Shown here: one piece after another, positions 42,462 to 51,841 of the stretch
How positions within the stretch are numbered: position 1 is the stretch's first letter
Layout of the letters: every line of letters starts with the position of its first letter
Assembly (NCBI GenBank): GCA_018066125.1
Contig: JAGHSA010000004.1
Span: forward strand, 1-64,000
DNA length: 64,000 nucleotides
DNA from: Candidatus Cryptobacteroides onthequi
GTDB lineage: Bacteria; Bacteroidota; Bacteroidia; Bacteroidales; UBA932
Reading direction: 5' to 3'
Translations under genes and position numbers: made by a program
Notes under the pieces: model-generated
The model's database searches: none
What the model was told of the DNA's origin: nothing
Seen by the model: only the letters and a program-made list of their open reading frames with translations

Positions 42462-43943
42462 TTATTTTTCAGGGATGGCCTCAAGAACTGCCTTGAGGAA
42501 ATCCCATGCCTTCTGAACCGACGGGATATAAGCGCGCTCATCAGGAGAATGAGGGCTCATGAGGGTAGGTCCGAATGAAACCATGTCCCAATGAGGATAT
42601 GCGCCGCTGAGGATACCGCACTCAAGTCCTGCATGGATGGCCATGACTGCAGGCTCCTTTCCATAAAGGTGCACATAGACCTCCTTCATGGTGTGAAGGA
42701 TAGGAGATGCCGCATTTGGAGCCCAGCCTGAATAGCCGCCTGTGAATGTCACCTTGGCTCCAGCGAGAGCGAACACGCAGTCCATCTTGGTGGCGAGAGC
42801 CTCCTTTGCCGAGTCTACAGAGCTTCTGAGAAGACTCTTGACGGCAAACTCTCCCTTGTATATCTTGACCATGGCCATGTTGTTGGATGTCTCTACGAGA
42901 CCCGGCATCTGGTCGCTCATCCTCTCCACTCCGTCCGGGCAGGCAAGGATAGCCTGAAGCATTCTGACTGCGTCCGCATCAGCGGCATAGAGGCACTCCT
43001 CATGATCGCAGGTCTCCCCTTCCGCACACTTGTACGGCTCGAACACACACTGGCAGTCCGGATCGGTAGCCGCATATTCGGCCTTGATCTCAGCAAATGC
43101 AGCCTCTGCCACAGCCTTTGCCTTGTCAGCACCGCCCTTAGGGACATATACCGTAGCGAAGGCCTCGCGAGGGATCGCATTGCGGAGGGTACCTCCTTCA
43201 AGATCCAGCAGCTTGACTCCGGCCTTGGTCACGAGTGCATAGAGGACGCGCGCCGCCACCTTGTTGGCATTTGCACGGCAGAGGATGATGTCCATGCCGG
43301 AATGTCCGCCCTTGAAGCCTTTGACAGCGAGTGACCAGCACTCGAGGTCATCTGTCGGCTCCACTCTCTCATATGTGCCTGCGGCTGAAGCGTCGAGTCC
43401 GCCTGCGCAGCCTACGTAGAGTTCGCCCTCTGTCTCCGAATCGAGATTGATGAGGATGTCACCCTGAAGGATGCCTGGCTTGAGAGCCTGTGCACCTGTC
43501 ATTCCTGTCTCCTCATCGTATGTCACGAGAACCTCGAGAGGTCCGTGCTTGAGTTCAGGCGACTCAAGAATCGCGAGAGCCATGGCCACGCCGAGTCCGT
43601 TGTCTGCTCCCAGAGTGGTGCCTTTGGCCTTGAGCCACTCTCCATCCACCCAGGTCTCGATAGGGTCGGAGATGAAGTCGTGGACGGTATCTGCGTTCTT
43701 CTGAGGGACCATATCCATGTGACCCTGAAGAATCACTCCCTTGCGGTTTTCGAATCCCGGTGTGGCAGGGACTCTCATGATGACATTTCCAGTCTCATCG
43801 GCAAAGGTTTCCACTCCGTGGTTCTTTCCCCAATCGAGAAGATACTGTCTGATTTTCTCTTCGTGCTTTGAAGGACGTGGCTGGCGTGTGATGCCATAGA
43901 AATTTCCGAAGACGATCTTCGGTTCGAGGTCATGTATTGTCAT
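42462..43943 (-). CDS. pepD: Aminoacyl-histidine dipeptidase (M20 family PepD)
   Basis: PepD hydrolyses dipeptides such as Xaa-His in the cytoplasm. The 493-residue protein shows the M20C pattern: metal ligand His in LQGHMDMVPQK, Asp in TTLGADNGLG, the Glu pair in TYDEETGMTG, and Asp in INLDSE. Length is typical. It sits between the DUF4831 gene (16 nt) and the small barrel gene (8 nt). It matches the two POT peptide transporters encoded divergently next to this operon. Confidence 0.94.
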   Translation of the reverse strand: MTIHDLEPKIVFGNFYGITRQPRPSKHEEKIRQYLLDWGKNHGVETFADETGNVIMRVPATPGFENRKGVILQGHMDMVPQKNADTVHDFISDPIETWVDGEWLKAKGTTLGADNGLGVAMALAILESPELKHGPLEVLVTYDEETGMTGAQALKPGILQGDILINLDSETEGELYVGCAGGLDASAAGTYERVEPTDDLECWSLAVKGFKGGHSGMDIILCRANANKVAARVLYALVTKAGVKLLDLEGGTLRNAIPREAFATVYVPKGGADKAKAVAEAAFAEIKAEYAATDPDCQCVFEPYKCAEGETCDHEECLYAADADAVRMLQAILACPDGVERMSDQMPGLVETSNNMAMVKIYKGEFAVKSLLRSSVDSAKEALATKMDCVFALAGAKVTFTGGYSGWAPNAASPILHTMKEVYVHLYGKEPAVMAIHAGLECGILSGAYPHWDMVSFGPTLMSPHSPDERAYIPSVQKAWDFLKAVLEAIPEK

Positions 43944-43959
43944 GTGTTATCTGGTTTGA

Positions 43960-44991
43960 TTATTTTATCGGATATGATTTCGTGACACCGTACTGATAGA
44001 GCGGAAGACGGCTCTGGAGAAGCACGTTCACTCCGTCAGAGAGCTTGACATTGCAGATGGCCGGAATGCGGTACATGATGCCGTTGCTTCCCTTGGCCTT
44101 GCCGCCTGCCGTGGATGCTATTTCCTGAGGGACGATGTCCACGAAATACGGCTTGCCGCTCATATTGTCTGCAGGAAGGAGTCCGTCAGTATCTGAAAGT
44201 CTGAATACGACCATGATGTTGTTGCCGTCATTGGCAGGAACGACATCAAAGCGCTTGTTCTGAGTCTGGAACTCACTGTAGCCTATGAACAGAGTGAGGT
44301 ACTCCTTCTCGAGGCGCGAGATTTCATTGAGAGCCGATTCCATGGCTGCACCGCTGTAGTTGGCGTCAGTGTCTCCGGTGACGATCTGGACTCTGGTCTT
44401 GCGGAGTGAGAATATCATGTCTGCGGCCTCCTGAGCCTTTTTCTCCAGAGACTTCTCCACCACCATGTCCTGCTGGACAGAAATCCTGCTGATGGCATCC
44501 TCCTGGCGCACATTCTGGTACAATGTGGCAGACTCGGAAGTGTAGTTCGAGATCACACCCTTGTCCGAGAAGTCGCCGCTGGTCTGGACGGGGAATCTCC
44601 ATACTGACTCGTTGCCGAAGCTGCCGTCTGATGCAGCAACAAGGCCCTGGGATGTCAGCTGGAGATATGCATTGGCCGATGCATTCTTTGAAGAAAGGGT
44701 CACCACATATCTGCGGCTCTGGTCAGCCTCGATGCACGGAGTCACCTTCACGCCTGAAAGCTTGTACGTGCACTCATCCTGCTGACGCACCTCAACGCCG
44801 AGATACTTCTGCGCGAACCTGGCATAAGGTCCGGCATAGAATTTCTCCTGCACCGCCTCCACATCGAAGGTCAGAGATGTCTGAGGGAGCGCATAAGACA
44901 CGGTCCCATCCGGATCGAGATCGGTCCTCTGGGCAGACAATGGATATGAGAGGGCCAGCAACGCGGCCACGATCAATGCAGCTTTCTTCAT
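43960..44991 (-). CDS. Secreted DUF4831 family protein
   Basis: This 343-residue protein has a signal peptide (about 1-20) and an N-terminal pattern typical of DUF4831: VSYALPQTSLTFDVEA, then a KYLGVE stretch and GVKVTP. No enzymatic motif is visible and the family has no established function. I chose the ATG at 44991 (MKKAALIV), which starts 2 nt after the stop of the upstream acyltransferase gene. An alternative ATG at 45003 would overlap that gene. Confidence 0.82.
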   Translation of the reverse strand: MKKAALIVAALLALSYPLSAQRTDLDPDGTVSYALPQTSLTFDVEAVQEKFYAGPYARFAQKYLGVEVRQQDECTYKLSGVKVTPCIEADQSRRYVVTLSSKNASANAYLQLTSQGLVAASDGSFGNESVWRFPVQTSGDFSDKGVISNYTSESATLYQNVRQEDAISRISVQQDMVVEKSLEKKAQEAADMIFSLRKTRVQIVTGDTDANYSGAAMESALNEISRLEKEYLTLFIGYSEFQTQNKRFDVVPANDGNNIMVVFRLSDTDGLLPADNMSGKPYFVDIVPQEIASTAGGKAKGSNGIMYRIPAICNVKLSDGVNVLLQSRLPLYQYGVTKSYPIK

Positions 44992-44993
44992 GA

Positions 44994-45899
44994 CTATTTC
45001 CATCTTTTATGCGTCCAGAGATAGTTTGACGGCTGTGCCTCAATGTCTTTCTGGAGCAGTTCGTAATATTTTCTCATTATGGCTTCGGGGCTCGTGGCGG
45101 ATGCATCCTCACATATTGTGACGAACTTCAACCTGTAATGACCCCTGCCGGCACGTTCCATGGTCAGATAGGCAACGCTCATGCCGAACTTGCATGCAAG
45201 CTTTGCGCCACCGTCCATGCTGGTGGTCGGCTGATGCATGAATTCTCCGACATCTATGCCTGCAGAGCCTCTGTATGGGTGCTGGTCGGTGATGAAGCAG
45301 TAGATCTTGCGGTCACTGCGATGCCTGACCATATAGCGGATGACTTCCTGACTCTCGACCACGCCGTCGAAATGCTCCTTGTCCACCACGGGCGCGACCC
45401 TGTTGGCTTTCATGACGTCATCCCACACCGGGCTGCTGAGCTTCTTGTACACGATGCAGACATCTTTCTCCCCGCAGGCCATGGGCTGAGAGTATGAGTA
45501 CGAATAATACCCTCCGAAAAGCTCCCAGTTGCCGGCATGGGACGCCAGGAGCAGGACACTCGGGGAGCTGGAGTACAGACGGTTCAGTTCCTCGGGATTC
45601 TCCATCTCCACGATATGAGACCTGCGGAGCCTCTCGGGGGTGGCCCCGGCAAACCATATCGCCTCGGCGATGATTTCGCCGAAATGACGGTAGAAATCCC
45701 TGCTGATGACTTTGAGGTCCTTGTATTTCTTATCGGGGAAGCTGCGGGATATGTTTGTCATCACCACATCGCGCCGGTAGTGGATGACGCTGCCGGCAAG
45801 CCGCGAGATGAGACCGGCCCATGCATAATGGAAGCCCAGAGGAAGCTTTCCCAAGACCACCATAAGGCCTCTGACTATCTTGTAAGCGAGGTTGTGCAT
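44994..45899 (-). CDS. Lipid A late acyltransferase-like protein (LpxL/HtrB family)
   Basis: This 301-residue inner-membrane protein resembles enzymes that add secondary acyl chains to lipid A. An N-terminal hydrophobic segment (about 10-35) precedes the catalytic HX4E motif HAGNWE (His121, Glu126), and a basic segment with conserved Arg follows in ERAGRGHYRLKF. It is the first gene of a four-gene minus-strand operon with DUF4831, pepD and a barrel protein. Confidence 0.87.
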   Translation of the reverse strand: MHNLAYKIVRGLMVVLGKLPLGFHYAWAGLISRLAGSVIHYRRDVVMTNISRSFPDKKYKDLKVISRDFYRHFGEIIAEAIWFAGATPERLRRSHIVEMENPEELNRLYSSSPSVLLLASHAGNWELFGGYYSYSYSQPMACGEKDVCIVYKKLSSPVWDDVMKANRVAPVVDKEHFDGVVESQEVIRYMVRHRSDRKIYCFITDQHPYRGSAGIDVGEFMHQPTTSMDGGAKLACKFGMSVAYLTMERAGRGHYRLKFVTICEDASATSPEAIMRKYYELLQKDIEAQPSNYLWTHKRWK

Positions 45900-45923
45900 T
45901 TTGTATCAGCGTATGTGCCAGAC

Positions 45924-45956
45924 ACAAATATAACCAATTTTTATTATTATATTTGT
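45924..45956. promoter_or_regulatory. Back-to-back divergent -7 boxes (acyltransferase and POT operons)
   Basis: TATATTTG on the minus strand (45925-45932) and on the plus strand (45948-45955) form a perfect 10-bp inverted repeat (45924-45933 with 45947-45956). Predicted leaders are about 20-25 nt. No separate -33 elements are clear. Confidence 0.6.
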
Positions 45957-45985
45957 CTATCATAAATCTAAACAAAAGTACAAGT

Positions 45986-47557
45986 ATGCTTAAAGACCAC
46001 CCTAAAGGGTTGCTTGCAGCCGCATTGAGCAATATGGGCGAACGCTTCGGCTATTATATCATGAACGCCGTCCTCGTCCTCTTCCTCTGCTCCAAGTTTG
46101 GTATTCCGGATGAAAAGAGTGCGCTCATCTATTCAGTATTCTATTTCGGCATCTATGTCCTCTCTCTCGTGGGAGGTATCATAGCCGACCGCACCCAGAA
46201 CTACAAGGGTACCATCCAGACCGGTCTGATGGTCATGGCGGCAGGCTACATCTGCCTTTCCGTCCCTGTGACAGCGACATCGGCCAACCAGGCATGGCTG
46301 CTCCCGTTCACATGTCTCGCACTTTTCCTCATCGCCTTCGGAAACGGCCTCTTCAAAGGCAATCTCCAGGCAATGGTCGGACAGCTCTATGACAATTTCG
46401 AGGCAGAAGCCGCTGCAAAGGGCCCGGAAGCTCTCAAGGCCGTACAGGGCAAGCGTGACTCAGGCTTCCAGATCTTCTATGTATTCATCAACGTGGGCGG
46501 ACTCATCGCGCCTTTCGTAGCCCCTCTTCTCAGAAGCTGGTGGCTCAAGTCGCATGACTTCATCTACAACTCGAACCTTCCTTCACTCTGCCATCAGTTC
46601 ATCGACAATGGAGGAAACCTCCCTGCCGACCAGATGCAGAACCTCACAGAGCTTGCATCGCAGGTGACTGTAAGCGGCAAGCCGGTAGCCGACATGGCAG
46701 CTTTCTGCGGCGACTACCTCCAGATCTTCAATGAGGGTATCCATTACTCATTCATCGCTTCGGTTGCAGCCATGCTCATATCCCTGACCATCTTCCTCTG
46801 CACCAAGAAGGGTCTTCCTGAGCCTGCAAAGAAAGCTGCGAAGGTAGTTGCAGACTACACTCCAGAAGAGAAGATTGCCATGGCAAAGGAGATCAAGCAG
46901 AGAATGTACGCACTCTTCGCAGTGCTCGGCATCTGCATCTTCTTCTGGCTCAGTTTCCACCAGAACGGTCAGTCACTCTCGCTCTTCGCACGCGACTTCG
47001 TGAACACAAGCAAGATCGCCCCTGAGGTATGGCAGGCAGTCAATCCGTTCTTCGTGATCGTACTCACCCCTGTCATCATGGCCATCTTCGGAGCACTCAG
47101 CCGCAAGGGCAAGGAAGTGTCCACTCCGCGCAAGATCGCCATCGGCATGGGCATCACCGGTGTGGCGTACCTCTTCCTCCTTCTCCTCTCGGCTACAAGC
47201 GGATTCCCTTCAGGAACCGACTTCAGAGCACTCCCTGTAGCCGAGGCGACAGCCATGAAGGCTGGCCCATGGGTACTCATCCTCACCTACTTCTTCCTCA
47301 CCGTAGCCGAGCTCTTCATCTCCCCTCTCGGACTTTCATTCGTATCGAAGGTGGCTCCGAAGAACATGCAGGGACTCTGCCAGGGCCTCTGGCTCGGCGC
47401 GACAGCTATCGGAAACCTCTTCATCTTCGTGGGACCTATCATGTACAACGCATGGCCTCTCTGGAAGTGCTGGATGGTATTCCTCGTAATCTGTCTCATC
47501 GCCATGAGCGTCATGCTCGGTATGGTGAAGTGGCTTGAGAAGATCACAAAGGCTTAG
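45986..47557 (+). CDS. POT-family proton-coupled peptide transporter (first copy)
   Basis: POT transporters import di- and tripeptides with protons across the inner membrane. This 523-residue protein has the first-helix motif GERFGYY (ExxER type), KGNLQAMVGQLYD, the family signature FYVFINVGG, and about 12-14 hydrophobic segments. I chose the ATG at 45986: the longer frame starts at a TTG inside the promoter box. A large soluble loop (about 190-250) lies between the two halves. The second copy starts 7 nt after its stop. Confidence 0.92.
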   Translation: MLKDHPKGLLAAALSNMGERFGYYIMNAVLVLFLCSKFGIPDEKSALIYSVFYFGIYVLSLVGGIIADRTQNYKGTIQTGLMVMAAGYICLSVPVTATSANQAWLLPFTCLALFLIAFGNGLFKGNLQAMVGQLYDNFEAEAAAKGPEALKAVQGKRDSGFQIFYVFINVGGLIAPFVAPLLRSWWLKSHDFIYNSNLPSLCHQFIDNGGNLPADQMQNLTELASQVTVSGKPVADMAAFCGDYLQIFNEGIHYSFIASVAAMLISLTIFLCTKKGLPEPAKKAAKVVADYTPEEKIAMAKEIKQRMYALFAVLGICIFFWLSFHQNGQSLSLFARDFVNTSKIAPEVWQAVNPFFVIVLTPVIMAIFGALSRKGKEVSTPRKIAIGMGITGVAYLFLLLLSATSGFPSGTDFRALPVAEATAMKAGPWVLILTYFFLTVAELFISPLGLSFVSKVAPKNMQGLCQGLWLGATAIGNLFIFVGPIMYNAWPLWKCWMVFLVICLIAMSVMLGMVKWLEKITKA

Positions 47558-47563
47558 AATCAG

Positions 47564-49075
47564 ATGTTCAAAGGACAACCGAAAGGTCTTTATGCGCTCG
47601 CCCTGGCAAACACGGGTGAGCGCTTCGGCTATTACACTATGATAGCCGTGTTCTCCCTCTTCCTGGGAGCGAATTTCGGCCTCACCGAAGGTCAGGCCGG
47701 CATCATCTACAGCATCTTCCTGGCACTGGTGTATTTCCTCCCGCTCGTGGGAGGCATCCTCGCCGACAGGTTCGGCTATGGCAAGATGGTGACAATAGGC
47801 ATAGTGGTGATGTTCCTCGGATACCTCACCCTGTCGATCCCACTCGGAGGCGGAGCCCCCGCACTCATGGTGATGGCTCTGTCGCTGCTTCTCATCAGTT
47901 TCGGAACAGGTCTGTTCAAGGGCAACCTCCAGGTCATGGTGGGCGACCTCTACAACGAACCGCAGTACGCTTCAAAGCGTGATTCCGGCTTCTCTCTGTT
48001 CTACATGGCCATCAACATAGGCGCCCTTTTCGCACCTACCGCAGCCATCAGGATCAAGGCATGGGCAGAGTCCATAGGCTTCGAGTCAAATGATGCATAT
48101 CATTTCTCATTCGCGGTGGCATGCGTGGCGCTCATACTCTCGATAGGCATCTATTACGCCTTCCGCAGCACATTCAGGCACGTGGAAGGAGGCAAGGCAA
48201 AGGGCAAGGAGGCCGAGCAGGCGGCAGAGCTCAGTCCTGAAGAGACCAGGAGCCGCATCGTGGCCCTCTGCCTTGTGTTCGCCGTGGTGATCTTCTTCTG
48301 GATGGCATTCCAGCAGAACGGTCTCACCCTCACCTTCTTCGCCGACCAGTTCACTCAGAAGACAAGTTCCGGCATACAGAGCATGCTCTTCGACGTGATC
48401 AACCTCCTGATGGCTGTCATCATCGTGTACGGCGGGTTCCTTGCAGTCCAGAGCGACACACGCAAGGGAAGATGGATGTCCATCGCGGCCATTGCGGCAG
48501 CCGTGTGCGTCCTTATATGGAAGTACACACGCGTCAGCGGAAGCGTGGACGTGAGCGCACCGATATTCCAGCACTTCAACCCGTGCTTCGTGATCGCACT
48601 CACCCCTGTGAGTCTTGCCATATTCGGATCTCTCGCAGCGAAGGGAAAGGAACCTTCAGCTCCGCGCAAGATTGCGTACGGCATGCTCATCGCAGCCGTG
48701 GCATATGGCCTCATGGTGCTTGCATCCGTGGGACTCAACACCCCTGCAATGCAGAAGGCTGCCGGTGACGCCGGTACCTTTGTCTCAGCCAACTGGCTCA
48801 TCTCCACATACTTCATCCTCACATTCGGCGAGCTCCTGCTCAGCCCTATGGGAATGTCCTTCGTATCCAAGGTCGCACCTCCGAAGTACAAGGGCATGAT
48901 GATGGGAGGATGGTTTGTAGCTACTGCCGTGGGCAATCTTCTCGTGCAGATCGGCGGGCACCTCTGGGGCAATCTTCCGCTCTGGATCGTGTGGACGGTA
49001 TTCTCGGTACTCTGCCTCATATCCGCAGGCTTCATGTTTGCAATGATGAAGAAGATCGAGGCGGCTACAGCATAA
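47564..49075 (+). CDS. POT-family proton-coupled peptide transporter (second copy)
   Basis: This 503-residue protein is a paralogue of the gene before it, with GERFGYYTM in helix 1, KGNLQVMVGDLYN and FYMAINIGALFAP. The two are clearly diverged, so they may differ in peptide preference. A shorter central loop than in the first copy is evident. It is second in the ten-gene run that continues to 58075. Confidence 0.92.
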   Translation: MFKGQPKGLYALALANTGERFGYYTMIAVFSLFLGANFGLTEGQAGIIYSIFLALVYFLPLVGGILADRFGYGKMVTIGIVVMFLGYLTLSIPLGGGAPALMVMALSLLLISFGTGLFKGNLQVMVGDLYNEPQYASKRDSGFSLFYMAINIGALFAPTAAIRIKAWAESIGFESNDAYHFSFAVACVALILSIGIYYAFRSTFRHVEGGKAKGKEAEQAAELSPEETRSRIVALCLVFAVVIFFWMAFQQNGLTLTFFADQFTQKTSSGIQSMLFDVINLLMAVIIVYGGFLAVQSDTRKGRWMSIAAIAAAVCVLIWKYTRVSGSVDVSAPIFQHFNPCFVIALTPVSLAIFGSLAAKGKEPSAPRKIAYGMLIAAVAYGLMVLASVGLNTPAMQKAAGDAGTFVSANWLISTYFILTFGELLLSPMGMSFVSKVAPPKYKGMMMGGWFVATAVGNLLVQIGGHLWGNLPLWIVWTVFSVLCLISAGFMFAMMKKIEAATA

Positions 49076-49079
49076 AAGG

Positions 49080-49787
49080 ATGACAGAGACCATCAGACAG
49101 CAGCTCATTTCGTGGGCCGAGACATACAATGACCCGCAGTATTTCCTGGAGGACCCCATAGCGTTCCCCAGGAAATTTGCGCTTGATTTCAGCTCTGGCA
49201 GGGCTTCCCTCCAGGATGTCGAGGTCGCCGCAGTGTTCGCGGCGCACTTCGCATGGGGAAGGCGCGCCATGATAGTGCGTGACTGCACGCGCCTGATGGA
49301 TGAGATGGGATGGAAGCCCTATGACTATGTCATGAAGGGCGACTGGAAAGACGACCCTGTCAGCATACACCGCACAGTCAAATGGAGCGAGGTGGCTGCC
49401 ATATGCAGCCGTCTCAAGGCCATCTATGAGGGCAGGTACAGTCTCGAAGGTCTCGATCAGTCTGTCATGCGCACGGACATATACGGCCAGAAGACGGACG
49501 CAAAGGCTCCGAACAAGAAGATCAACATGATGCGCAGGTGGATGGTCAGAGATGACGGAAAGGTGGATCTCGGTCTCTGGAAGAATTCAGACAAGAATGA
49601 TCTGATCATCCCGCTTGACGTCCATGTATATGAAGAAGCCGTGGCCGTCGGCCTGACATCCAGGAAGCAGAAGGACATAGTCACGGCGAGGGAGATCACC
49701 GATGCCTTCAGGGACATATTCCCTGGAGACCCATGCCGTGGAGACTATGCTCTTTTCGGATACGGCGTCACAAAAGGAGGAATGTAA
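49080..49787 (+). CDS. TIGR02757 family protein (DUF2400)
   Basis: This 235-residue protein matches the family pattern: EDPIAFPRKF, the AHFAWGRRAMI helix, KKINMMRRWMVR followed by VDLGLWK, and LIIPLDVHVYE. The RRWMVR and LDxH segments resemble helix-hairpin-helix DNA glycosylase folds, so a nucleic-acid role is possible, but no function is established. It lies 4 nt after the second POT gene, and its stop is immediately followed by the ATG of the next gene. Confidence 0.87.
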   Translation: MTETIRQQLISWAETYNDPQYFLEDPIAFPRKFALDFSSGRASLQDVEVAAVFAAHFAWGRRAMIVRDCTRLMDEMGWKPYDYVMKGDWKDDPVSIHRTVKWSEVAAICSRLKAIYEGRYSLEGLDQSVMRTDIYGQKTDAKAPNKKINMMRRWMVRDDGKVDLGLWKNSDKNDLIIPLDVHVYEEAVAVGLTSRKQKDIVTAREITDAFRDIFPGDPCRGDYALFGYGVTKGGM

Positions 49788-50387
49788 ATGCCAAAGATGT
49801 ACATCATATCGGGCTGCAACGGCTCAGGCAAGACAACGGCGTCATACGCCCTGCTGCCCGAGATGCTCGGCTGTGCAGAGTATGTGAACTCGGATGAGTT
49901 TGCAAAGAGTCTCTCCCCTTTCGATCCGGCTGCAGCCTACGTATCTGCCAGCCGGTACATGCTGATGAAGATCAAGTACCTTCTCGGCAAGAAGAAAGAC
50001 TTCGGCGTCGAGACCACACTCGCCACCAGGTCGCTGGTGAAGACTATCCAGAGAGCACATGATCTCGGTTATGAAGTGACGATACTGTATTTCTGGCTGA
50101 ATTCACCGGAACTTGCCATCAAGAGGATCGCAGACAGGGTGGCGGCCGGCGGGCATGACATACCTGACGAGACGGTAAGGAGACGATACCTTATGGGACT
50201 CAAGTACTTCTTCAATGTGTACAGTTCCATAAGCGACAGATGGATTCTTGCGGACAACTCGACCATCCCGTTCACCGTGGTGGCGGAGGGCAACAAGAAT
50301 CTGGAGATAAACATCCGCGACACGGAGAAATATGAGCGTATCTGGGAGATCGCCCATCCGGCGGATGAGCCTGAAGACAAGGAATAA
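49788..50387 (+). CDS. Zeta-toxin-like P-loop kinase (COG4185 type)
   Basis: This 199-residue protein has Walker A GCNGSGKTT (residues 9-17), VNSDEFAKSLSPFDP, GVETTLATRS and GGHDIPDETVRRRY. These match predicted ATPases related to zeta toxins, some of which phosphorylate UDP-activated sugars. No epsilon-type antitoxin gene precedes it: the ATG directly follows the stop of the TIGR02757 gene. It stands in a housekeeping operon 2 nt before tldD, so a metabolic or regulatory kinase role is as likely as toxicity. Confidence 0.82.
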   Translation: MPKMYIISGCNGSGKTTASYALLPEMLGCAEYVNSDEFAKSLSPFDPAAAYVSASRYMLMKIKYLLGKKKDFGVETTLATRSLVKTIQRAHDLGYEVTILYFWLNSPELAIKRIADRVAAGGHDIPDETVRRRYLMGLKYFFNVYSSISDRWILADNSTIPFTVVAEGNKNLEINIRDTEKYERIWEIAHPADEPEDKE

Positions 50388-50389
50388 GA

Positions 50390-51841
50390 ATGATTAACGA
50401 AAAGAAATACTATCTGGACACTTTCCGTGTCACAGACGGGCAGCTCGAGGAACTGATTGCCGAGAGCCTGCGCAACGGAGGCAGCTTTGCCGACCTCTAT
50501 TTCGAGAACACTACCTGCACCGACCTTCTCCTCAAAGACGGCGAGGTGAATGTGGGAGGCTTCAACGTGGATTTCGGAGTAGGTATCAGAGTACTCAACG
50601 GCGAGAAGACCGGTTACGCGTACTCTGAAAGCACTGACATGGCATCCATGCTTGCAGCTGCCCGCGCGGCCTCAGCCATCTCCGACGGCAGCGCCGGAAA
50701 GGTCGGGGCTGACCGCGAGGATGAGGCGAGCGCGCCGAAGTACCGCGGCAAGCCCAATCCGGCAGCCGACAGATATCCGATGAAGGATGACTGGAGAACA
50801 TGTGAAGCCGCACTGTTCGTACCGTACCTCGCAAAGATAGACAGTGCCATAAGGCAGAAGGACAGCCGTATCATCAAGGTGATCGCGGCCCTGTCCTCTC
50901 AGGTGACGGACGTGCTGATGTTCAACTCTCTCGGAGAGATGAAATATGACACACGCCCTCTCGGAAGCATCTCCGTCTCTGTCATCTTCAGCCAGGACGG
51001 GAAGACCGAGAACAAATCCGTGTCGAGAAGTTTCCGCAGCGGAGCCGAAATGCTCACCGACTCTCTCCTGGATGAGGTCGTGAACCTTGCGGTATCAGGA
51101 ATCGACGAGCGTTTTGCGGCAAAGAGGCCGAAGGGCGGGCAGATGCCTGTGGTCATGGGGGCCGGAGCTTCCGGCATACTCCTCCACGAAGCCATGGGGC
51201 ACGCTTTCGAGGCGGACTTCAACCGCAAGGGACAGTCGATATTCTCTGACAGGATGGGACAGAAGGTATGCCGCAGCGGCATTTCCATTGTGGATGACGG
51301 CACCATCAGAGGCAACCGCGGCGCCATCAACTTCGACGACGAGGGGGTTCCTGGACAGTACACATACATGGTCGAGGATGGAGTGCTCACATCATACCTC
51401 CACGACCGCATCAGTGCCGGATACTACGGCGTGAAGCCTACCGGCAACGGCAGGCGCGAATCCTTCCGCTATCACCCTATCCCGCGCATGAGGGCGACCT
51501 ACATGGAGGGCGGTGACTGCAGCAAGGAAGACATCATCGCATCTGTCGACAAGGGCATCTATGTAGACCAGTTCTCAAACGGACAGGTCAAGATAGGCGA
51601 GGGAGACTTCACGTTCTATGTCAAGAGCGGATATCTCATAGAGAAAGGGCGTCTCACCATGCCGGTCAAGGACATCAACATCATAGGCAACGGACCGCAG
51701 GCACTGGCGGACATCGAGATGGTCGGCAATGACCCGACAATAGATGACTGTACCTGGACATGCGGCAAGGAGCAGAGCGTGCCGGTATCATGCGGCATCC
51801 CTACCGTTCTAGTAAAATCACTTACTGTGGGAGGAGAATAG
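50390..51841 (+). CDS. tldD: Metalloprotease TldD
   Basis: TldD and TldE form a heterodimeric metalloprotease that trims unfolded peptides and RiPP or toxin precursors. This 483-residue subunit carries the zinc motif HEAMGH (His266, Glu267, His270) after GAGASGILL, and the family GEGDFTFYV and C-terminal GNGPQALADIEMVG segments. Its stop abuts the tldE start directly, so the two are translationally coupled. No RiPP precursor gene is evident nearby. Confidence 0.94.
   Translation: MINEKKYYLDTFRVTDGQLEELIAESLRNGGSFADLYFENTTCTDLLLKDGEVNVGGFNVDFGVGIRVLNGEKTGYAYSESTDMASMLAAARAASAISDGSAGKVGADREDEASAPKYRGKPNPAADRYPMKDDWRTCEAALFVPYLAKIDSAIRQKDSRIIKVIAALSSQVTDVLMFNSLGEMKYDTRPLGSISVSVIFSQDGKTENKSVSRSFRSGAEMLTDSLLDEVVNLAVSGIDERFAAKRPKGGQMPVVMGAGASGILLHEAMGHAFEADFNRKGQSIFSDRMGQKVCRSGISIVDDGTIRGNRGAINFDDEGVPGQYTYMVEDGVLTSYLHDRISAGYYGVKPTGNGRRESFRYHPIPRMRATYMEGGDCSKEDIIASVDKGIYVDQFSNGQVKIGEGDFTFYVKSGYLIEKGRLTMPVKDINIIGNGPQALADIEMVGNDPTIDDCTWTCGKEQSVPVSCGIPTVLVKSLTVGGE

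Noticed and set aside
49788..50387. Classical epsilon/zeta toxin-antitoxin pair
   Set aside because: There is no antitoxin-sized gene on either side. The protein belongs to the wider kinase group.
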